Source: Odobenus rosmarus divergens (Eukaryota; Chordata; Mammalia; Carnivora; Odobenidae). From it: DNA of 64,000 bases. Below the pieces are notes generated by a model that was not told the DNA's origin, made no database searches, and saw nothing but the letters and a program-made list of their open reading frames with translations. Where the stretch lies: NCBI RefSeq assembly GCF_000321225.1, contig NW_004450287.1, positions 587,907 through 651,906 on the forward strand. The letters are read 5' to 3'. The position numbers and the translations under genes were made by a program. Numbering within the stretch: the first letter of the stretch is position 1; every line of letters begins with the position of its first letter. Shown here one piece after another: positions 35,670 to 46,843 of the stretch.

Positions 35670-35869
35670 GACTCAGCAGAAGACCTTCAAGAGAAATGTG
35701 GAAAATGAGAATTTGGCTGCGTGTGTGTGTATATGTAAGAAAAATGAATATGGCTTGTGGTACAGTCGAGAAAGATGATAAATCAATATTGCTAGCTTAC
35801 TGTTACTTACAGAACAATGTGCAGAACAAAGAGTTCAACTCACAACCTTTTAGTTATGGGATAATCTAA
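35670..35869 (+). other. STMN2: Candidate STMN2 cryptic exon 2a (TDP-43-regulated in human)
   Basis: From 35670 the sequence matches the human STMN2 cryptic exon as I remember it: GACTCAGCAGAAGACCTTCA against human GACTCGGCAGAAGACCTTCG, then similar sequence through the GU-rich tract and 'GATGATAAATCAATA'. It follows an ATATTGTAG acceptor and lies 5379 bases after exon 1, close to the human spacing as I recall it. In human neurons, loss of TDP-43 lets this exon be spliced to exon 1 and polyadenylated early, which removes full-length stathmin-2. Here the exon 1-fused frame runs 66 codons into the region and stops at TAA 35867-35869, unlike the short human product. The end given is that stop, not a proven exon end. 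Whether it is ever spliced in this species is unknown. Confidence 0.82.
35718..35739 (+). promoter_or_regulatory. STMN2: GU-rich tract, candidate TDP-43 binding site
   Basis: In RNA sense it contains (GU)5 at 35721-35730 followed by AUAUGUAAG. TDP-43 is known to bind UG-rich RNA, and the human cryptic exon carries GU motifs at the equivalent place. In this species the tract is one continuous (GU)5, whereas I recall interrupted motifs in human. Binding is inferred. Confidence 0.7.
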
Positions 35870-38800
35870 AATTTGCCTAATTCCATTTGCCATATAGTTA
35901 ATCCCATTTGCCATATAGATAATTCGCTACAAATACTCCACATACTGCAGAAACTAAAACAGATTGAACAGCACTAAAATTGCCTTTCAACATAGCCCAT
36001 ACTTGTTACTTACCAAATTATTCTAACAGAATTTCTTCCACATGAGAAAATTATTGATAATTTATTGAGTATGACTGCATACTTGAAAACAGATTATGTA
36101 TGTGTTTTCTCCTTACTTAAGCCAATGAAGGACCTCCATTATTCCATACTAACTTTTTAAGAAAGTCAACCTAAAGGAAAAAAAAAAAAACTGGTCTTCG
36201 AAGAATAGCACCAAAAATACCATATGTCAGTGCTCCCATGCAGTAGGGTGAATTACCACATTTCTGGAAATGCTATCCTACAAAATTATACTATACATAA
36301 AATAATCTCAAATTAGAAATACATATCCCAAATAGGGCACTGAAATCATAGTCCTAAATAAAACTGGCCCTAGAGTTGTAGGATATTTTATTAGGCAATG
36401 TGAGGTTGGATTAAGCCTCAACGTTTTCCATTCCTTTGTTGTTGTTGTTATTGTCAATCAACAGTTTTCCTCTGCCACTGTTCTCTTTCAAGATTCATTT
36501 TTCCAGCATAGACATAAATTTTAAAGTATCTATAAGAAATGATTTTTACTGATTGATTTAATCCTTATATGGCATATATAACATGCTAGGCACTAAGCAC
36601 TTTACACATTATTAGTTATATTAATCATCCAATAATCCTAAAAAGTAAGTGCTTCTACAGATGAGGAAACAGAGGCACAGAGGGGTGAAGTGACTTTTAC
36701 CTAAGATCACACAGTTGGATATGGAATTTGAGCCCAGGCCATTTGGTTCCAGAATCTGTCCCTTTAACCAGTACCAGCTACTCTTATAAATGCTCCATGT
36801 CAGAGGTGTTCCCACCATGGCAGTCAAACCTGTGAGACCGCCATCTTGTCTAACGAGGCTGAGATGGTCTTATCCTTTCTTAGCACAGACTCACTTTAAA
36901 GAGAAGATACCTTCAAACTGATGACTACTTTTAATTGCTAACCTGGGGCTTACTAAAATAATTGCTTTGATTTAGGCTTTTGGGGGAACAAGAGCTATGA
37001 GACCTTGGGGGTTGTAATGTATGGCTCACATGGCTGTCTGAAGGCTCAGCTAAGAGAGGAGCAGGGACCTCTGATGTGGACACACCATGATGACCAGTTC
37101 CAGAACGGGAAAAAAAAAAAAATCTTGACTTAATCTAATCAATGTCATCATGGTTATCACATTTTAAAAGGGACCCTTACCTCCTTCCATAGACACTAGA
37201 TAGTTAACTTTAATATTTTGTTTTATAAAATAAATCTAGAACTAAAAGAGATACACCACCCAGGCATCCACATTTAATATAATCATTCGGTATTACTTCA
37301 AGACTCTTCCCCTTATTACCGCAAAAGCAAGCAGACAGGAGGAAGGCTCTGAATCCCTTGTGAAACATTTTTAATTATCTTTTAATAAAGGAATCAGGTC
37401 CTGTCATTTGTCAAGGAGACATTTGCAGTAGTAAAACCTGTGTTTATATAACCCATTTTTATTAGCCATGATTAAAGATAACATTTTGTGTACATTTATT
37501 CTCACAAAACACTTTTATGTGAATATAAAGGTTAATTAATGCATTTCGGCAATCATTTTGCTAGTCATCTGGAAATATAGCTCCTCTAGGAATTGTACTT
37601 AAGAGAAGCAGCCATACATTATACTACAAAACCGTAACAAATATTTTAAGATTTTTCTCATTTGTAATTTTGTCGACCTCCAGTTTATAATATTTAGTAC
37701 TTGGAAAAATTGCAAAATTCAAAAAATTTGACCAGAAATAGATAATTAACAGTTTTTGTATAGTACATTAAAAAGAACATTGCCTGGGACTGATTTTTTT
37801 TTAAGCAAAATCATAAAGCAATGCCTGTATGAGTGCTTATTTAGCAGTTATTCTTTTGGAATAATTGTACTTCTGATGTCAGAGTTTGTACACCATCCAC
37901 AGAACAAGTAACTAGTGTAACAATAGATCATCAGAATATCAATCTTTCCACCTTTCAAGTTGCAGGTCTTTATATCAGGATAAAAAGAAAAGGATGAACT
38001 CTATCTAAACCTAGTTCCACAAATACTGGTATGAGAGAGCATTTTAAGCTGTAATTTTTTGTTAGCACTCTATTCCCTCTTTTGGAAGATTTTTTTCAAC
38101 ACCCACCGCCCCACTCCTCCACCCCACCCCTGTGCACCACAGCCCCAGTTTGATTTCCATTCAATAACACCACTCGAAGTGAACCTAATGATAATCTTTC
38201 AGTTCCGGTATCCTAGTAGACAGAAGCTTAACTCACGTGACAAAGCTCAACCTACAATAAACTGACTATTGCAAAACGGACACCAGGAAATCTCATCAAG
38301 ATGTTCCTTGTCACCACTTCCAGACTCCCATGGGAAGGGAGCCTCCTCAGGCAGTTGAGCTGACACGAGTTATCGTAGGCTCCCTTGGAACCTTGCTCCG
38401 AAACATACTGTCCTTAAGACTGCAAAGTTCTTTGGCACGCCCAACAGTAATATCTGTTGTTGTAATTTAAGTCTTGCAGCTTTCTCTGAGAAGCGCCAGT
38501 TAGCATCCTTCTCATCCTTCTCATTATCACCACTCAAACACATGAAAAATCACCAGAGTCAGTTCTAGTCCTTTTGATGCACAGATTACGTGATCCAAAA
38601 CTCCCGTCATTTTAAAAGTTTTTTCATTCTACTTCAGACTCACCTTTTCCTTTTATATTAAAAAGAGAGAAGACAAACAAAGAAGATTGAAAAATATAAA
38701 AGGTTCAAAAGAAATGTTAGATAGCATGATCTATCTATACTGGACCTTGTAGTTCTTAGAAAATATTCACTTCCTCTAGCCTTTTTAATCTTCACATAGT

Positions 38801-39484
38801 CCCTATGATATGGGCATAGTATACATGTTGCTCTGTTTAAAATGAGTCAATTTAAGCTCAAAGAATTTACTCAGTCAAGTTCATATGTGGTAAGCTTCAG
38901 GGCCAGGGCCAGAATATGTGTCTAATAAAGACATATATATATATATATAATATGTATTAGATATATACTCTATATGAATATAATGGTCTAAAATATATAG
39001 TAATAAAAAATAAAACTAATAAAATTTAGCACTTACTCCTGTAAGTCCTATAAGCAAATATGCACACATGAGGGAGGTCGTACACGAAACATATTTGCCT
39101 TTAGTCCAAAGTCATTAGTAGTTAATGACAAGACTTACCAAAGTAAAACAGATACAAGCACCAATTCTCTTCTGAAACTAAGTATCATGAGAACATAAAT
39201 AAACATCATTCTCTTGCTTGGGGGAATTTAGTCTTTTGTAGAAGACAAGATTCTGTACATACAAAAAAGTTGAATGCCAATAGTAGGAGCTTATAACCAT
39301 AACTGGAAGTCTCCACCATTTTAAAAATTTTACTGTACTACCCTACAATATTATAAAACAGTACGTAATGCTACACAAAGAATATCAGTTATGAAGTACT
39401 ACGATCCACCCAGAGGATACAAACTTGAAATATCTAACTAGTCTCCTCTATCAACCAATCCAGCCAGGGAATCCCTTAGTTAAA
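35870..39484 (+). other. Intron 1 after the cryptic exon, with an old MIR
   Basis: Two ACTAAA hexamers (35953-35958 and 35973-35978) are candidate weak poly(A) signals for the cryptic exon. The nearest canonical AATAAA I see is at 36357-36362. 35883-35897 and 35903-35917 form a 20-bp-spaced tandem duplication (CCATTTGCCATATAG). A MIR (+) lies at about 36550-36785 and a fainter one at 38790-38920. An alternating TA tract is at about 38932-38950. The rest is AT-rich with nothing recognised. Confidence 0.55.
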
Positions 39485-39648
39485 ATGTTTCTCAACCTTT
39501 ACTGAGCATCGGTAGCACTCAGCTCCCACCCCCAGAGGTTCTGATTCCCATTCTGTGGCTCTGAGGTGGTCTCAATAACTTGCATTTCTAACAAGCTTCT
39601 AGGGGATGCTGACGCTGCTGGTCCAGAACCACACTTGGATCAAACCTA
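39485..39648 (-). repeat. MER5A-like hAT DNA transposon fragment
   Basis: 'TTTCTCAACCTTTACTGAGC' ... 'CCACCCCCAGAGGTTCTGATT' (shortened) ... 'TTGCATTTCTAACAAGCTTC' ... 'GATGCTGACGCTGCTGGTCC' follows MER5A order. These elements are near-palindromic at the ends, so the strand is tentative. Confidence 0.75.
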
Positions 39649-39837
39649 ATGCTGGTGACCGTTGGGGTACCCGGCACAGTGCAGGGAGCGGCATGGCCCT
39701 CTAGTGTGATTTCCCTCCTTTGACCAGCTCTGCAACTCTGGACTCAAGAGAATAGAGGACTTAAACCCTAACAGCTCTGTCCCTCTCCACATGCTGCCGG
39801 TGTTGCATTGCTGGAAGAGCCCAGGAGCAGGATTCTG

Positions 39838-41045
39838 AAGCTCTGAGCCCTAGTCTTGACTCTCTCAGCTAGCCAACCTTGGTCAGGTCCCTTTCTTTCT
39901 CTGTGCCTCTGTTGTAACATCTGTAAAGTGGCGAGATCTTGCCTTGTCTGTTTCAGAGGGTCCTTTTCAGAACCAAGGAAACAAATGTGAAAATGATTAG
40001 TATCTGTCAAATACTATATAAATGGAACCCTTAGCATTATGTGTCATTGGATAGAATGCCTGGATATTTTACCCATGTACCGATGCACATTTAGTGAATG
40101 AATAACGAGAGAACAAGGAGCACAGAAACTGAGTCATTTGGGTTTTTTTTTTTTTTGAAAAACACTTCCTAAATAATAAATTGAAATAAAATGTTGAGTG
40201 AATTGCTTGGGCAACAGTATCTGATATTTTGGAGGACTTGTGCTTAGGTCCCACCCAAGATTCCTCTTTAAGATTCTTAAATAAATGCCAGTTGAGAAGA
40301 AGCAACTTACTCATGCAGAGTTTAATCTCTTGCAGTCAGTCCCCACTCGTTTTTTTCCCCAACCCAACCTTCTTTAAGGGAAGGGTGGGGAACAGTGGCC
40401 CAAGATTGGCAGCCATCAAGCTAAGAGAATTGCTGAGCGAAGCAGCGGTGCCCTCGCAAACAGAAATACAAAATATGAGAGGGTTGAAAAGGAAAATATA
40501 AACATCCAATAAAATTGTTCTGCTGGTTCCATGTTTGCCCCTTACCAGCACCACCTTGACATTCTCTACCCTCTGAGTCTGCCCCATCGAGCAGCCGTAC
40601 AAGCCCACTTAGACAAAGCAACCCGAGCCCAAATGTTCATGCGTGCTGAAAACTTGGCTTAAAGCTGCTTCCAAAAGTTAAAAACAAAAGGGGAACGCTT
40701 TGTATAATAGAAAAAAGCAACCTGTCATGGAGCTCAAACGAATGCAAAATGTTATGAAAGTTAAAAAGAGTCTATAAATTCCCCCCCGCCGCCAAAAGCT
40801 TAGGTCAGGAACATTCCTATTACATGAAAGAGAGCGCTCTGGCAGATTAAAGGTAGGTTGCATATTAGATGGACATTGTTTTGAAGCCTGCCCCACTACT
40901 CACTATCAGATAATCCTTGAGCAAATTATCGTTTCTATGCCACAATTTTCTCAAATATGAAATGGGGAAAATAATGCCACCGAAATGCCACCTAACATGG
41001 TTGATGAGGCTTAATTAAACAGTTGAATGTTAAGCACTTTGTAAT
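39838..41045 (-). repeat. Two MIR copies (39838-40025 and 40885-41045)
   Basis: Both read as MIR in antisense. The first has 'CTCTCAGCTAGCCAACCTTG' ... 'TCTGTGCCTCTG' ... 'ATCTGTAAAGTGG'. The second has 'CCTTGAGCAAATTATC' ... 'AAATATGAAATGGGGAAAATAATG'. The sequence between them is unique, with a CA- and AT-mixed composition and no gene. Confidence 0.65.
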
Positions 41046-41129
41046 AAAAAAAAATTAATCTCCTTCCAAGACTCCCTAAATAGATGATGAAAACACTAAA
41101 TAAAAGTAATCATTTAAAATAAACATCTA

Positions 41130-41317
41130 GGGGCGCCTGGCTGGCTCAATCACTAAGCATCTGCCTTCAACTCAGGTCATGATCCCAGAGTCCTTGGCTC
41201 CCTTCTCCATGGGAAGCCTGCTTCTCCCTCTCCCACTCCCCCTGCTTGTGTTCTCTCTCTCGCTGTGTCTCTCTCTGTCAAATAAATAAATAAAATCTTT
41301 AAAAAAATAAAATAAAG
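41130..41317 (+). repeat. CAN SINE with internal deletion and 15-bp target-site duplication
   Basis: Young-type head and tail, flanked by TAAAATAAACATCTA at 41115-41129 and 41318-41332. Compared with the other copies it lacks about 25-30 bases between 'GATCCCAGAGTCC' and 'CTTCTCCATGGG'. It ends the SINE-free stretch that began at 21531. Confidence 0.96.
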
Positions 41318-41728
41318 TAAAATAAACATCTAAATTCTCGTGATTTGTGAATTTCCACATGAAGTAATAAATCTACTAGAAATTACTTGGAATTTAAGAA
41401 ATGATCACTATTCAATTCTTTGTGATAGAGGGAGAGCTAATATTATATTTATGATGCAGCTACCAGTATAGTATATCTCCAAAACAAATCCACTCTGGGC
41501 AATGCCAAAATTAAAAGTACACTTTTCTTGCATTTATTTCTCATTTTGTTTTTCACCGTCATATTTCGTATCTCATCCTACTTCAAATATATATAAAACT
41601 CCAATAAAATTGACCGTTCTTGTCTGCCCAGTAAGGATCATCTACATAAAATGTCACATTCAGTAGAAATAATAAGAAACATTAAGATGTGAAAGTCTAC
41701 ACTAAGTTCTCTTACAGAGCAGGAAGGA

Positions 41729-41910
41729 AGGCACCTGGGTGGCTCAGTGGGTTAAGTCTCTGACTTTTTATTTCTGCTCAGGTCATGATCTCAGGGTTGT
41801 GAGATCTGCCCAAGCCCCTTGGCAGGTGCTCACGCATTGGGCATGGAGCCTGTTGGGATTCTCTCTCTCTCCCTCTCCCTCTGCCTCCCTGTCTCTCTTA
41901 AAGAAAAACA
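41729..41910 (+). repeat. CAN SINE (older subfamily)
   Basis: Head 'AAGGCACCTGGGTGGCTCAG', internal 'GGAGCCTGTTGGGATTCTC', short tail. Flanked by AGAGCAGGAAGG before and AGAGCAGGAAAGG after. Confidence 0.92.
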
Positions 41911-41991
41911 AGAGAGCAGGAAAGGGGGCATTATATCATGTAGCGCACACACACACATACCACACACACAGTCTCTTCTCCTTACAATCTT

Positions 41992-42191
41992 TTTTTTTAA
42001 TTTTTTTAAAATTTTATTTATTTATTTGAGAGAGAGAGACAGAGATAGTGAGAGAGAGCACAAGTGGGGAGGAGAGGGAGAAGCAGGCTCCCCGCAGACC
42101 AAGGAGCCTGATGTGGGACCCGATCCCAGGACCCAGAGATCATGACCTGAGCCGAAGGCAGACGCTTAACCGACTGAGCCACCCAGGCACC
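41992..42191 (-). repeat. CAN SINE with 17-bp target-site duplication
   Basis: Antisense copy. T-run and (TTTA)n at the left, 'CGACTGAGCCACCCAGGCACC' type head at the right. The perfect duplication CTTCTCCTTACAATCTT lies at 41975-41991 and 42192-42208. A (CA)n tract is just upstream (about 41946-41970). Confidence 0.96.
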
Positions 42192-42208
42192 CTTCTCCTT
42201 ACAATCTT

Positions 42209-45054
42209 ATTAATCCATCAGTTTCATGGGATCTCCACAGCACTTGGCTATTGCAAAATCCCTCCCCCCTGCTTCCTCAGTCTCTTCCCTAACTGGCACT
42301 CTCCTGCTGTCTTTCCATTTCCAACACCCTTCCTCCAGTTAGATCTTTTCTTTCAGACATAACTCCGGGTACCTTCTTATCTGGATCAATTTAGCCTTCT
42401 TCCTCTCCATCCATTAGTAGATGGAGCACAACAAAGACACTAGGGCCAAACAGTACGAATGTAATATTCCTTTGATGACTGTGGTGGGAAAAGACTATGG
42501 ATACGTAGGAGTTTCATATTATTCTTCAGTCATTCATGACAGTAACACCTTTTCAATCAATAGTGTTTCAGGTACCAGTCAATATAAATGTGGAAGATGT
42601 TAGCAGAATGTAATCATTAGAATAATAAAGATATCCTGAGAAATCAAATTAGCATTCATCTGGCATCTGACTTTACAAAGGCTGAAGGGAGGATAATTGA
42701 CTACCAATAGAAAAGAGCATTTTAAATATTTTGCCTCCAAAATTTCATATAAATATATGGTACATAAACTAGGAATTATATTTTTGACATAACTGCAGAC
42801 ATATTAATATGTGCTTACATTTACAAGTGTTGTGTAGTCCTTTTTCAAATTAGATACTGTTAATTATAGCAATCTCCATATAAAAATACTCAATATTTTT
42901 TCATTTAAAGGCCATCAAATACAGGTAATGATAGACTCCTACTTTCTCATAAACATAGAATAATGACAAAGGAGGAGCTTTATATGAAAGCATTAAAACA
43001 ATGTAAATCCTCACAAGTCCATAATACATCGCACCCGGTAGGAAAGTTCAGCTTTAAAGAAAATGTAGACGTTTCCTCATTTAAGAAAATCTAGCAGGGT
43101 TCTGAAATACCTAGCCAAACACAAAGTAGAGAGAAAAGAACTGCATCTCTCTATCAACCAAAAACTTGGCTTAAAAAAAGAAAAAAGTTTAGGAGTAGAA
43201 AAAGTAAATGAAAATGAAACAGTATTCAGGATGAAAATTTTTTTCTAAGTTCAGGGCTAACATGGAAGAAATGGAATTAAGTAGCTTTGAAAGAACTGGA
43301 TTTCGCTCACTGAAATTTTTCTTAAAATGAAATCTTAAAATAGTGTTCACAGTTGCAGTCTGTATTGGTTACAAATCACCACAAGCTATGTTACAATGTA
43401 CGTAAGAGAAGAGATGCGGAAAAACGTAACTTGCAGAGAACATGGGACTTTGTGTCCTGCTTGCCTGGTGGAAAGAAAGCTTATGCATCTAAATTAATTG
43501 CAAGGGGAAACTGTCACTCCTGACAAATAACAAATAGCCCCGAAGTTTTTCTACCCAGAAAACTACACGTTTTATCACTTCTGCTAAATTTTAGAAGTGA
43601 CTGGGGAATACATAGGGTCGTCAGCTAAGAAGCCAAATGGGATTTCTCAGAATTGCTTCTGAGAAAGGATTTGCTCTCCTTGAAGCAAATACTAGCAGCT
43701 TTCCCAAGTCAAGTTTTTCTTGATCTTTCCTTCCTATGAACTCTTATAGCAAATTTACTGTCTCCCAGTAAATGTGGGAATTGGCCATCTATCATCAAAT
43801 AGCACTTTTTGCTAACATCTTCCTGGTCATCTATTGCTTCCCTACTACACATGAGCCATCTACATGTCTCATGTGCTCCCTACGCTCTTTTTCCCCACTT
43901 AATTTTTATGGCAACCCCCCAAACAGGTTTCATTATCCCCACCTGACAAGAAAGGAAAGCAGAAGCCAAGGGAAGTTAAGTGACTTGCTCTGGGGCACAA
44001 ATGTTCAGGGCAGAGCTAGGTTTCAAATCTAGCGCTCACTTCCCTGCACTCCAGCTTCCTCATCATGCGCTGTTCTTACTTCCTGTTTTGCTGCAGACAT
44101 TTCTCTGTCTTCGATCCAACTATGCTGAGGGCTTTTAGGAAAGAACCATGTTCCACTTACTTTGTCTCCCCCATAGCACCTCTGTGGCTGGCAATAACAC
44201 TACTACTATTGGCTAACATGCATTGAGTACTGAACTCTGCAGGGATCTGTGACTATGCCAAACACTTGCGAGGGGTATTATCATCCCCGTTTTCACAGGT
44301 GAGAAAGGGAGAGAGGAAAAGTCACACACAGGATTTAAGACAAATCAGTCAAATCCCAGAGTTCACCTGGTTAACCACTATGTCTCTCTTGGACATCGCA
44401 GGAGCTCTGACTGTGTTCGTTGACTCGATGAGAATGAGATAAGGATGAACTAAGAGAAGCTGGCGGAATTGTACAAAACAATGTTCCACAACATTTCACT
44501 ATAGCCAAGCCCGGTAAAACTTCAAAAGGTCACTCAAGAACATAGATCAATTGATAGAAGAAGAATCTTCACCAACAATATCTTATATCAGTACAGCATT
44601 TCAGTTTCCCAACACACACCTAATTCAATCCTTACAACAATATCGTGTCTCCATTTTGTGGGTAAATAAACTGTTCAGGTTTAATAAATTGTTTAAAGTT
44701 GAAAAAATCCTGAGCGAGAGCATAAGTCTTCAGCTCCTATTCATATTCTTTCCATTGGGGGAAAAAGAAAACAACACTGCATATAAATGTAGAGGAAACA
44801 TTCCCTTGGCTCCTTCTTCTCCTTGAATAGAGAGAGTTGATTACCTGCTGTTGTGAAGAATAAAGGTGGTAGGGCTTTCTTCAATTTTGCCAGGGAACCA
44901 CACAATCATAGTTGTGCCATTAACTAGTGCCATTTTGAAACTATCCACACAGCTACAGCAAGGGGGTAAGTATTACCTGAGAGAAACAAACAACTTCAAG
45001 TATGCAGAAATACCAGTCTGTAGCATAAAACGACGCTAGTACATTTAGTGGAGA
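42209..45054 (+). other. Intron 1 segment with MIR/L2 remnants
   Basis: No exon seen. MIR-like pieces lie at about 43905-44065 (+) and 44205-44395 (+, 'TGCATTGAGTACTGAACTC' ... 'ATCATCCCCGTTTTCACAG'). A probable L2 remnant lies near 44085-44200. The open frame 42421-42603 has an ATG but no domain and no splice context that I can support. Confidence 0.5.
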
Positions 45055-45068
45055 GAAAAGTTGAACTC

Positions 45069-45258
45069 GGGGCGCCTGGGTGGCTCAGTCATTAAGCCTC
45101 TGCCTTCGGCTCAGGTCATGATCCCTGGGTCCTGCGACTGAGCTCTGCATCAGGCTCCCTGCTCAGCAGGAAGCCTGCTTCTCCCTCTCCCACTCCCCCT
45201 GCTTGTGTTCCCTCTCACTCTGTCAAATAAATAAAATCTTAAAAAAAAAAAAAAAAAG
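45069..45258 (+). repeat. CAN SINE with 14-bp target-site duplication
   Basis: Young copy, head 'GGGGCGCCTGGGTGGCTCAG', poly(A) of about 18 at the end. Perfect duplication GAAAAGTTGAACTC at 45055-45068 and 45259-45272. Confidence 0.97.
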
Positions 45259-46636
45259 GAAAAGTTGAACTCAATCTGGCTCCAGCATCTGGGCTCTTGA
45301 CTCTCACTCTATACCTACTTTTTTTTTTTTAAGATTTTGATATTGAAGAAAGACATTGATTTATTAAAAGCCTACCATCACTTTCATTTAGGACGCCCCT
45401 TTCCCACTTCTATTTTCCATTCTGTCCCTGCCACCAGCATCACCCCACCACTGATCACCCCCTAAGGGAGGCTTCAAAGCAATAAAGGTTATTAATCTGA
45501 TTTCTTCATCTATAAAATAAGAATAATAGATGATTTCAAGTGTTCCTTCCAAGTCTAAAATGCTGTGGCTAGTGATTCCAGTTGCCTTAGACTAAGTTGT
45601 CTTTTATATTTGTAATCCTGTTTGTAGCCGTGATGACGCCAGCTGACTAGAGTGCAGAGCCTTCAAGAGTGTTACATACTCTCTTTGTATGTTGCTTTAC
45701 GTTCCCTGCAGAAGTTCCAGTGTATGATCTGATGAATCCTATTTCAGAAAATGAGTTTTTACCTGGCAGATCTTGAGGAAGTAGCATTTAATTTCCAAAA
45801 CAAAAAAGCAATTTCTGTCCCCTAGCTGGATTAACCTGAAGGGTTTCTTTCATTCCTCGAGAACAAGAATGGACGCTGAAGATCCCACTGCAGACATGGT
45901 AACGTTAAGGTGCTTCACACTCACCTCCAAGGCTCTGTTACTCCCTCATCCTCCCAGAGCTACTCAAAAATAACATTACTACAGTAAATATTTTTAATAT
46001 CAGGTGGTTCTAAACCTTAACAATATTTATATTTCCTATTTTTTAAAGATGTATTTGTTCACTCTATTCTCCATAACACAGGGTGACTGTGGCACGTTGA
46101 GTGTGACTAGCAAAGTCACGATTTATTTTCAGTCAGAGGGTAAAACTGATTATTCAGTTTTCATTCACTATACCAATTACAGAAGCATGTAATGTGCAGT
46201 TTTTGAATGGAAGGCTGAAATAAAACTCTACTGAATGTGATTTAAAAATCTGACTTTTTAGTGTGCTATTAAGCAAATGTTACATACGGTGCATTTTAGA
46301 AAGTTTCATTAAATGAGATCCTGGAATTCTCATTAGGTTTTTGGAAGCAAGCAAAATGCTTGCCCTTCTATGAGGTTTTTGTAGCCGTTGTCTGAAATAG
46401 TTATTTTCTATTAATGATTTATGTACCATTTATTTCCTAAGAAAACATTTAGGGAGACCAGTATGAGTGCAGTTTGTATACTATCCAGATAAAGATTCTA
46501 TCCAGTGGAACTTTAAGAAATATTTGGCAGTAACACCAAGGTAAAATACTTTTATTCACGATTGATGCTAGTAACTAAGTAGCATGTATTTTGTAGAACA
46601 CACTCAGAACTAAAACAATAATATGGAGCTTTTTGA

Positions 46637-46829
46637 GGGCGCCCGGGTGGCTTAGTCGTTAAGCGTCTGCCTTCGGTTCAGGTCATGATCGCAGGGTCCT
46701 GGGATCGAGCCCCGCATCAGGCTCCTCAGTGGGGAGTCTGCTTCTCCCTCTCCCACTCCTCCTGCTTGTGTTCCCTCTCTTGCTGTCTCTCTCTCTGTCA
46801 AATGAATAAATAAAATCTTAAAAAAAAAA
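46637..46829 (+). repeat. CAN SINE with 14-bp target-site duplication
   Basis: Head 'GGGCGCCCGGGTGGCTTAG'. Duplication ATGGAGCTTTTTGA at 46623-46636 and 46830-46843. Young type. Confidence 0.97.
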
Positions 46830-46843
46830 ATGGAGCTTTTTGA

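Noticed and set aside
35512..35778. 88-codon plus-strand frame across the cryptic exon
   Set aside because: It crosses the conserved acceptor and is in a different frame from the exon 1 fusion. It has no domain and is probably chance.
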